From an uncultured Oscillospiraceae bacterium (GTDB lineage: Bacteria > Bacillota > Clostridia > Oscillospirales > Oscillospiraceae): 64,000 nt of DNA. The stretch spans positions 1-64,000 of the forward strand of contig CAJULM010000002.1 in the NCBI GenBank assembly GCA_910587285.1, read 5' to 3'. Each line of letters opens with the position of its first letter. Position 1 is the stretch's first letter. Positions 33,901-40,508 of the stretch are shown piece by piece. Made by a program: the position numbers and the translations under genes. Below the pieces are notes generated by a model that searched no databases, was not told the origin of the DNA, and was given only the letters and a program-made list of their open reading frames with translations.

Positions 33901-35805
33901 TCAGGTGAGAGAAATGTTCACGGAGTCCTGCTGCTTCAGCTCATGCTGGAACCCCCGCTCCTCACCATTGACCTCCAACCGTACTGCACGGTCTAAGTTT
34001 TCAAAGTCGATGCCGGAATATTCCAGCAGGTCCATCAGATAGTAGGGCCCGCCCTCATCCTTTGCCGGGAGGGTCAGGCTCTCGCCGTTCAGGGTGATGT
34101 GCAGCTCGCCGGAAGAAGCCGCCGGCTTTTTTACCGAAACCGGCGCGGCTCCAGCCGTAGGGGCAGACCGTTCCGGCGCGGGCGCCGGCTCCGCCGCCCT
34201 GACCGGGGCAGCCGGCGGCGTCTGCCGCATCGTCAGCACCACGTCACCCTGCTCCAGCGCAGTGTCCAGGGACGCCAGCGCGTTATTCACCAGCGCCTTG
34301 CCGTAGAAGCCCGCGCCCAGCAGCTCGCCAAGCGTCCGGTGCGCCGCCTCCCCGCTGCGGGCAGGGACAAAGCGAACATGGTCCCCGGCGTGAATCACCG
34401 TAGACAGGGACGCCTCCTCATCGTTCACCTCCAGCACTGCGGGCACCGCAGGCTCTCCCCGCAGTACTACCCGCTTCCCGTCTACGGTGAGGTTCAGGCT
34501 CTTACCCGTCTTGCCCACCATATCGCTGTAGGTGTAACCGTTCATCAGCAGAATGTCTTGAAGGGTGAGCACGCCGTTGCGGAACAGCTTGGCACTTTGG
34601 CCGTTGAGCATCACCACATAACTGTCGTTCAGCAGACCCAGACCGGCGGAAATGGCGATGCCCAGGGGGGTGGCGTACTCCGGCCGCTCCAGCTCCAGGG
34701 TCTCGGAGAACACGCTCAGAGCGAAGTTGTTCCCCGCAATGGCCACTCGTTTCTCATCCATCTTCAGCTTGTCAGCCACCCGCTCCCGCAGACCGGCCAG
34801 CTTGCTTCCGCCGCCCGCCAAAAACACTGCGGAGGGCGCGGTGCCGTTTACGCTGAGAATCTGCTTGGCGATGGCCTCGGCCAGACGGGCCAGCGGCTCC
34901 TCAATGGCCTGGGCGGCCTCTGCCGCCGAAATCCGCTCCTCCTGCCCTAAGATATTGCGGCAGCGAATCAGATCCTCGCTCTCGCCCATGGCCCGCTTGA
35001 TCTCCTCGGCGGTTTTGAAGTCCACCAGATACGCCCGCATGAGGGCCTCCGTCACCTCATCCCCAGCCACGGTGGCCATGGTGTAGCCCACCACGCTGCC
35101 GTCCCGGCACAGGGCGATGTCGGTTGTGCCTGCCCCCACGTCTACCAGGGCCAGGTTCAGCAGCCTCAGCTCGGCGGGAATGGCGGCATTCATGGCGGCG
35201 ATGGGTTCCAGGGTCATGCTGGCCACTTGAAGCCCCGCTGCGCGCATGGCGGCGTACAGGCTTTCCACCACCTCGCCGGGCAGGAATGTGGCCACCACGT
35301 CGGCCTCCACCTTCCGCCCGGTGTGGAATTGCAAATTGGCCAGCGGATAATTATCCAGGCGGTACTGGGCCACCGTATAGCCCACCAAAAACATTTGCCG
35401 CCGGCTGCCGCCATCGCTTTGAAGGGTCTCCTCGGCGGCGGACACCGCCCCAGCCTCCAACCGGCTGATCTGTTCAGCATCAATGGACTGTTCCTCGGGA
35501 AATTCCAGAGTAAAGGTCCCCGCCTGAGTGCGCAGCGCCCGCCCCGCAGCGGCCACGCACACCCGCTCCAGACGAATGCCCAGGCGGCTTTCCAGCCTCT
35601 GTGTCACGGTTTGGGCCAAGGCGCCCACCTGCTTGATGTCGTCAATTTGGCCGTCCATCATGGCCCGCTTTCCATGCTCCGCCATTTCCACGTCCAAAAC
35701 CTTCAGGCGGTCGCCCACAGGCCGGCCCACCACGCCCACCACACTCCGGGTGCCGATATCCAGGGCATAAACCAGTTCCTGCTCCTGCGCCTTTAAATCT
35801 GCCAT
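33901..35805 (-). CDS. FtsA-like actin-fold ATPase with long C-terminal extension
   Basis: A 634-aa protein. The first ~400 residues are FtsA/PilM-like: phosphate 1 motif LVYALDIGTRSVVGVVG, phosphate 2 region LALVDVGAGTTDIALC, and FLAGGGSKLAGL for the adenosine motif. The remaining ~230 residues hold what look like two small beta-rich domains of ubiquitin-like or SLBB-like character (NGYTYSDMVGKTGKSLNLTV; LHITLNGESLTLPA) joined by a Pro/Ala linker. The FtsZ-binding amphipathic tail of true FtsA is missing. Start 35805 has GAGAGGAGCGG upstream. It is paired with a Lys-rich membrane protein in a motility region, not with ftsZ; division, envelope or polar roles are possible. Confidence 0.8.
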   Translation of the reverse strand: MADLKAQEQELVYALDIGTRSVVGVVGRPVGDRLKVLDVEMAEHGKRAMMDGQIDDIKQVGALAQTVTQRLESRLGIRLERVCVAAAGRALRTQAGTFTLEFPEEQSIDAEQISRLEAGAVSAAEETLQSDGGSRRQMFLVGYTVAQYRLDNYPLANLQFHTGRKVEADVVATFLPGEVVESLYAAMRAAGLQVASMTLEPIAAMNAAIPAELRLLNLALVDVGAGTTDIALCRDGSVVGYTMATVAGDEVTEALMRAYLVDFKTAEEIKRAMGESEDLIRCRNILGQEERISAAEAAQAIEEPLARLAEAIAKQILSVNGTAPSAVFLAGGGSKLAGLRERVADKLKMDEKRVAIAGNNFALSVFSETLELERPEYATPLGIAISAGLGLLNDSYVVMLNGQSAKLFRNGVLTLQDILLMNGYTYSDMVGKTGKSLNLTVDGKRVVLRGEPAVPAVLEVNDEEASLSTVIHAGDHVRFVPARSGEAAHRTLGELLGAGFYGKALVNNALASLDTALEQGDVVLTMRQTPPAAPVRAAEPAPAPERSAPTAGAAPVSVKKPAASSGELHITLNGESLTLPAKDEGGPYYLMDLLEYSGIDFENLDRAVRLEVNGEERGFQHELKQQDSVNISLT

Positions 35806-35843
35806 AGGTTCCGCTCCTCTCTTGCTGCGGCTTTGCCGGTCAG

Positions 35844-35884
35844 AAAAACTGCCAGGGGACGGCATGACTGCCGCCCCCTGGCAG
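35844..35884 (-). terminator. Terminator after the chemoreceptor gene
   Basis: On the minus strand CTGCCAGGGG and CCCCTGGCAG form the outer stem (35849-35858 with 35875-35884), an inner CGGCA/TGCCG pair extends it, and TTTTT follows (35848-35844). It separates the chemoreceptor from the FtsA-like pair. Confidence 0.88.
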
Positions 35885-35897
35885 CCTGTGCAGTTTC

Positions 35898-37694
35898 TTA
35901 ATACTTGCTGAACACGCTGGAGGCGTCGCGGCTGGGCGCGGTGTCATACCCATCGTCATAGGAGGAACCGGAGTCCACGGCGCTGTATGCGGGCTGAACC
36001 TTGGCGGCAAAGCCGTCCTGGCGCAGCCTGAAGCGGGCCAGCAGTTCCTTCATCAGAGCGGCCTGGCTGGACAGCTCCTCGCTGGCGGCAGCGGACTCCT
36101 CACTGGTGGCGGAGTTGGTCTGCACCACAGAGCTGATCTGGTCGATGCCCTCAGTCACCTGGGCGATGGCCTCGGACTCCTCCTCAGCGGCCTTGGTGAT
36201 CTGCTCCACAGCCGCCACCACCATTCCGGCCCGCTCATTGGTGGCCTGGAGAGCGGTGGAAACCTTCTGCACGATCTCATTGCCCTCCTTGACGGACACG
36301 ATGGAGCGGTCAATGAGCTCCTTGGTGGCCTTAGCGGCCTCGTCAGACTTGGCGGACAGGTTGCGGACCTCATCGGCCACAACGGCAAAGCCCTTGCCGG
36401 CGCTGCCCGCACGGGCGGCCTCAACGGCGGCGTTCAGGGCCAGAATGTTGGTCTGGAACGCGATGTTTTCAATGGTGGCGATGATCTTGCCGATCTCAGA
36501 GGAGGACTCGGAAATCTTCTCCATGGCGACCACCATCTGCTGCATATACTCGGAGCTCTCGTTCAGGCACTGGCCAGCATCCTGGGAGTGCTGCATGGCC
36601 TCCTCGCTGTTCTTGGCGTTCTTGCGGGAGTTGTTGGAAATCTCTGCGATAGTGGCGGACAGCTCCTCCACGGCGCTGGCCTGCTCGGTCGCGCCCTGGG
36701 CCAGAGACTGGGCGCCGGTGGACACCTGCTCGGCGCCGGCGGAAACCTGCTCAGCACTCTGATTAATCTGAGACAGCGCATCGGTCAGGCTGCGGTTGAT
36801 GGCCCGCACAGAGGTGAGGATGCTGCTCAGTGCGCCCACGTACATCTTCTCGTCCTTGGTGCGCACATCGAAGTTGCCGTTGCCCATCTCCTCCAGCAGA
36901 CGACAGGTATCGCTGATGCACTCGCTCAGCACATTCTGGCTGGTACGCAAAGCAACGCACATCTCACCCAGCTCGCTGGTGCTCTCATAGGTGACAGGGA
37001 TATCCAGCTTGCCCTCGCTGAAGCCGGTGAGGGCCCTATGTACCTGCTCCACAGGCTGCGCGATGCTCTTAATGATAACCAGGGCCATACGCAGCACCAC
37101 GACAGTGGCAATAACCAGGGCAGCCAGGATGACGCCGATGGCGATGTTGGAGGTGAGCTCCTGCTGGCTGATAATCTTATCCTGGGCTGCCTGAAGCGTC
37201 GAGGCCAGCTTATCGCCAGCGTCCGCAGCCGCCTTCAGCCGGGGAGAACAGTCGGAGGCAATCAGCGCAGCGGCCTCAGTGCGGCTCTCCTGAGTATTGC
37301 CACGGGCCACGCTCACAATCTTCTCAGCCTCAACTTCCCACTCCTTCACGGTATTTACAAAGGCGTTCAGTTCGGTCTTATTCTCCAACGGGTAGGTGCT
37401 CTCCAGAGCGCTCAGCCGCTCCTTCAGCTCGCTCACCTTCTGCGTCGTGGTGTCCAGGTTGGACATCTCGCCGCCCAGCACCGCGTCACGCAAGCTGCGC
37501 CCGGCGATGTTGTAGTCAATGCGGCATTCGGAGACAATATCGTTGGCCCCAACATAATCGTCAATAATATCCAGGTACTGGTTCTTCTGGATGCTCATCA
37601 GCACAATCGACGCGATGATGATAAGCACAGAGACGACAACAGTGACGCCATAACCTAAAATCAGGCTCTTTTTGATCTTCATGTTCTTGATCAT
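35898..37694 (-). CDS. Methyl-accepting chemotaxis protein
   Basis: A 598-aa transmembrane chemoreceptor. TM1 (about 8-30), a periplasm-equivalent four-helix bundle (about 40-190), TM2 (about 195-215), HAMP, then a signalling domain with the conserved tip AFQTNILALNAAVEAARAG and adjacent methylation helices. The C-terminus (SSVFSKY) lacks a clear CheR/CheB docking peptide. It starts 40 bp after the FtsE-like ATPase gene with GGAGGAAATTGCAA before ATG 37694. Ligand unknown. Confidence 0.96.
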   Translation of the reverse strand: MIKNMKIKKSLILGYGVTVVVSVLIIIASIVLMSIQKNQYLDIIDDYVGANDIVSECRIDYNIAGRSLRDAVLGGEMSNLDTTTQKVSELKERLSALESTYPLENKTELNAFVNTVKEWEVEAEKIVSVARGNTQESRTEAAALIASDCSPRLKAAADAGDKLASTLQAAQDKIISQQELTSNIAIGVILAALVIATVVVLRMALVIIKSIAQPVEQVHRALTGFSEGKLDIPVTYESTSELGEMCVALRTSQNVLSECISDTCRLLEEMGNGNFDVRTKDEKMYVGALSSILTSVRAINRSLTDALSQINQSAEQVSAGAEQVSTGAQSLAQGATEQASAVEELSATIAEISNNSRKNAKNSEEAMQHSQDAGQCLNESSEYMQQMVVAMEKISESSSEIGKIIATIENIAFQTNILALNAAVEAARAGSAGKGFAVVADEVRNLSAKSDEAAKATKELIDRSIVSVKEGNEIVQKVSTALQATNERAGMVVAAVEQITKAAEEESEAIAQVTEGIDQISSVVQTNSATSEESAAASEELSSQAALMKELLARFRLRQDGFAAKVQPAYSAVDSGSSYDDGYDTAPSRDASSVFSKY

Positions 37695-37734
37695 TTGCAA
37701 TTTCCTCCTCAATTTTCTTGTGGCTGTGGTATAT

Positions 37735-38511
37735 TTATATGAAATCGGTTCTGGGCCTGGACAGGACCGGAGTTTTCCGTTCCCGCTCCAGCACATCGCC
37801 GTATTTTCCTTTTTCTTCATCCGACGTCACCCGTCCACCCGCCATGGTGATGACCCGGCGGCGGAGGATGTTCACATACTGGCTGTCATGGGTCGCCATG
37901 ATAACAGTTGTGCCCCGCCGGTTCACGTCATTGAGCAGGTGCAGCGTGTCCCATATGCAGTCGTCGTCCAGGTTCGCGGTGATCTCATCCAGCACCAGGA
38001 TGGGCGGGCTGCCGATCAGGGCTCGGGCCAGCTCCACCCGGCGGCACTCTCCAATGGACAGCTCCACTGGGTATTTGCTCTCCACGCCCCGCATCCCCAC
38101 CAGGCCAAGAACCTTCTTCACCCGGATATCCACCAGGCGCGGATTTTCTTTCCCCAAGGCAATTTTAGACGCCAAGGTCAGATTCTCCCCCACGGTCTTC
38201 TTGCGAATCAGCGTAGGGTCCTGCCAAATTTTCCCGAACATGATGGCGGCCCGGTTTCGGCTGAGCTTCATCATGCGGTTCAAATCCTTGTCATCCACGC
38301 ACACCCTGCCCTTGTTAGGTCTGTCCTGCCCGGTGATAAGACGCAGCAGCGTACTCTTTCCCGCGCCACTGCTGCCCACCACAAAGACGAACTCGCCCTG
38401 CCGGATTGTCAGGTCTACGTCCTCCACACCCATGTCCTGGTGGATCGCGCCCCGTTTCTTTCGCTTCGGCTTATAGAATTTTGAGACATTTTCTAAAGAA
38501 ATTGTGGGCAT
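37735..38511 (-). CDS. FtsE-like ABC ATPase with unusual signature motif
   Basis: A 258-aa ATPase of the FtsE/LolD branch. Walker A GSSGAGKS (46-53), Q-loop IWQDPTL, Walker B ILVLDE (171-176) with catalytic Glu176, and H-loop His208 are intact. The signature motif, normally LSGGQ, is LSIGE (151-155), and the D-loop is TANLDDD. No FtsX or other permease is adjacent; the next gene is a chemoreceptor. AGGAGAAGC precedes ATG 38511; a long upstream in-frame extension overlaps the divergent gene and was rejected. It may drive an unlinked membrane partner or serve a non-transport role. Confidence 0.82.
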   Translation of the reverse strand: MPTISLENVSKFYKPKRKKRGAIHQDMGVEDVDLTIRQGEFVFVVGSSGAGKSTLLRLITGQDRPNKGRVCVDDKDLNRMMKLSRNRAAIMFGKIWQDPTLIRKKTVGENLTLASKIALGKENPRLVDIRVKKVLGLVGMRGVESKYPVELSIGECRRVELARALIGSPPILVLDEITANLDDDCIWDTLHLLNDVNRRGTTVIMATHDSQYVNILRRRVITMAGGRVTSDEEKGKYGDVLERERKTPVLSRPRTDFI

Positions 38512-38558
38512 AAGCTTCTCCTGACGCCGCCCAAATTCGGCGGGCCATATTCTTTCCA

Positions 38559-38586
38559 TTGAAAATGGCGAAACATCTGTTATAAT
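38559..38586 (+). promoter_or_regulatory. Sigma-A promoter of the C39-like peptidase gene
   Basis: TTGAAA (38559-38564), 16 bp, TATAAT (38581-38586), about 50 bp before the ATG. No clear promoter was found for the divergent ATPase gene in this 124-bp gap. Confidence 0.7.
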
Positions 38587-38635
38587 ATCCACAGGGTGGA
38601 TTCCCACCCCATGGAGCCCGAAGAGAGGTGAACTG

Positions 38636-39604
38636 ATGAAGCCAAGCGGTTCCAAGCATACCAGGCGGAATATTGTGTTGGTGGCCCTGCTGGCTGTGCT
38701 GTGCATCGGCGCCGCCGAACTGGCCGCCTGTCGGCATTTCGCCCCAGACGTGTACCAGCAAATCACCGCCCCTGTCCGCCATGCGGCATCGGTAACGGTG
38801 GACGCCTGCCGCGTTGGGTTAAACGCCGCCGGCCAGTTCTGCCAGGATGTCGGCGAGGAAATGGTCCGACTTGCCCAACAGGCCGGCGAGGGCATCGTCC
38901 GCTTTGCCCATCAGGCCACCCGCCAGGCCTCCCAGTTCTGGGAGGAGCTCACCACCCCAAAACTGATTCAGCTGGAGTACGATGAGCCGCCGGAGAGCAG
39001 TTCGCCGGAAAACTGGGGCCCTGTCATCCCGCCCGCCCTCACCGAGCTGCTGGAGCGGGACGGCCGCCAGATTCTCACCGGCGGAAACGTGGACATCGTC
39101 TACTTCTATCAGGCCTCGGAGGAGTGGGCCGGCCAGCCTTACGGCTCCGATACCATCGGCCCCTACGGCTGCGGCCCCACCGTCATGGCCATGGTGGTGG
39201 CCAGTATGACCGACACGGACACCGACCCCGCCGCCATGGCCGCCTGGGCCGTACAAAACGGCCACTGGGCCAGGCGCAGCGGCTCCTACGACTCCATCGT
39301 TCCCGGCGCCGCCCAAGCCTTTGGCTTAGAGGTGGAAAGCCTCCCAACACAGGACCCGGAAGACCTGCGCACCGCCCTTCGGGACGGCAAGCTGCTGGTG
39401 GCCCACATCGGGCCCGGCCACTTCACCACGGGCGGACACTTCATCCTCATCCATGGCGCAACCCTTACCGGGGACCTCCTGGTGGCCGACCCCAACAGCC
39501 CGGAGCGCAGCCTGATGATCTGGGACCCGCAAATCATTTTAGACGAACTCTCCTCGGCCCGCAGCCACGGCGCACCCCTATGGGTGATTTCTAAGCCGAG
39601 GTAA
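38636..39604 (+). CDS. Membrane-anchored C39-like cysteine peptidase
   Basis: A 322-aa protein with an N-terminal hydrophobic segment (about 12-32) that may be an anchor or signal, an amphipathic helical stretch (about 40-110), and a C-terminal papain-fold domain of the C39-like type. The likely catalytic Cys is in YGCGPTVMAMV, the His in GGHFILIHGA, and the Asp in VADPNSP. Such proteins act outside the cell on unknown peptides or as non-catalytic binders. It is a single-gene unit on the plus strand between two minus-strand units. Confidence 0.85.
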   Translation: MKPSGSKHTRRNIVLVALLAVLCIGAAELAACRHFAPDVYQQITAPVRHAASVTVDACRVGLNAAGQFCQDVGEEMVRLAQQAGEGIVRFAHQATRQASQFWEELTTPKLIQLEYDEPPESSSPENWGPVIPPALTELLERDGRQILTGGNVDIVYFYQASEEWAGQPYGSDTIGPYGCGPTVMAMVVASMTDTDTDPAAMAAWAVQNGHWARRSGSYDSIVPGAAQAFGLEVESLPTQDPEDLRTALRDGKLLVAHIGPGHFTTGGHFILIHGATLTGDLLVADPNSPERSLMIWDPQIILDELSSARSHGAPLWVISKPR

Positions 39605-39633
39605 AAGAAAATTTCCTCTACATTTTTTCGCGG

Positions 39634-39668
39634 AATATCGGCCCGGTTAATACCGGGCCGATATTTTA
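39634..39668. terminator. Terminator between the peptidase and fliT-like genes
   Basis: AATATCGGCCCGG (39634-39646) and CCGGGCCGATATT (39653-39665) form a perfect 13-bp stem followed by TTATT on the plus strand. On the minus strand the tail is weak, but the stem probably also ends the fliD-fliS-fliT-like unit. Confidence 0.85.
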
Positions 39669-39683
39669 TTCCGGCCTTTGCCC

Positions 39684-40079
39684 CTATTGATATGCGGACT
39701 GCTCTCGCCCTAACCGCTGATTGAGCACCCGGTCCACCGTCATAATCTGATTCAGGCGGCGGCGGTTGGCTGCAACCTGCTCCTGAAGCATCTGCTGCGT
39801 CCGCTCCCCCGGCTCCGCCGCCTCACCGTTGAGCAGCGCCGCCAGGGCCCCGGCCTCCGCCCGGTCGGGCAGAGCCTCTAACTGCTCCCGCAGAGCTCTA
39901 TCAGCGGTCTGAAGCTTGGCCAGCGGCTCCTCCCGCATGGCGATGAGCATCTGAATGCTCACCTGATCGTTGCGGTCAATGGACTGGGCCAGCTGCCGGG
40001 TCAGGTCCTCCAGGTCGTTGAGCAGGTTGCCGGTTCGCTTCATCAGCACCAGGGCATCCATTACAGTCTTTTCCGTCAT
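39684..40079 (-). CDS. FliT-like flagellar protein (hypothetical)
   Basis: A 131-aa helical protein whose start overlaps the fliS stop (ATGA). In many Firmicutes the gene after fliD-fliS encodes FliT, the chaperone of the filament cap FliD. Sequence similarity cannot be judged by eye, so the name rests on position, size and helical, Gln/Leu-rich composition. FlgN-like origin is an alternative. Confidence 0.6.
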   Translation of the reverse strand: MTEKTVMDALVLMKRTGNLLNDLEDLTRQLAQSIDRNDQVSIQMLIAMREEPLAKLQTADRALREQLEALPDRAEAGALAALLNGEAAEPGERTQQMLQEQVAANRRRLNQIMTVDRVLNQRLGREQSAYQ

Positions 40080-40483
40080 ACCTGCTCCTCAGCGGCCAGC
40101 CCCTCCTGTTCGGCGGTCTTCTCCGCCTCCCGGAAGGTGTCGCGCAGCTCCATAATCATGGTCTTCACCCGGTCCAGCTCAGTCTTGTTTCGTCCAGCCT
40201 TTACCCGGTTGAGTTCAAAGCTGAAGTAGTCATACAGTCGGTTTAAATTTCGGCTGATGGGATAGTGCATATCCAGGGTATCGTCCAGGTAGCGAATGAT
40301 ATCCAGACTTCGGTCCACGCTTGCATCAAACAGGGAATAGTTCGCCTTGTCCAGGGCCAAGCCGGCCCGAATCAGGCGCTTGACCAGCTCATCATACAGC
40401 AGCAGCAGCAGTTCTCCCTGAGACATGGAATTGATTCCCTGCTCCTTGTAGCCCTGGTATCCCTGGAAGCCTTTGATATCCAT
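40076..40483 (-). CDS. fliS: Flagellin export chaperone FliS
   Basis: A 135-aa four-helix protein with FliS motifs: the N-terminal GYQGYKEQGINSMSQGELLLLLYDELVKRL and LYDYFSFELNRVKAGRN. It binds flagellin in the cytoplasm before export. AAAGGAGTCAGAA precedes the ATG. It lies 25 bp after fliD. Confidence 0.95.
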   Translation of the reverse strand: MDIKGFQGYQGYKEQGINSMSQGELLLLLYDELVKRLIRAGLALDKANYSLFDASVDRSLDIIRYLDDTLDMHYPISRNLNRLYDYFSFELNRVKAGRNKTELDRVKTMIMELRDTFREAEKTAEQEGLAAEEQV

Positions 40484-40508
40484 TTCTGACTCCTTTTCAG
40501 TGGATGAT

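Noticed and set aside
37695..37760. Possible sigma-28 box (ACCGATTT) before the chemoreceptor gene
   Set aside because: It lies in the end of the ATPase gene, matches the -10 poorly and has no -35 at the right distance.
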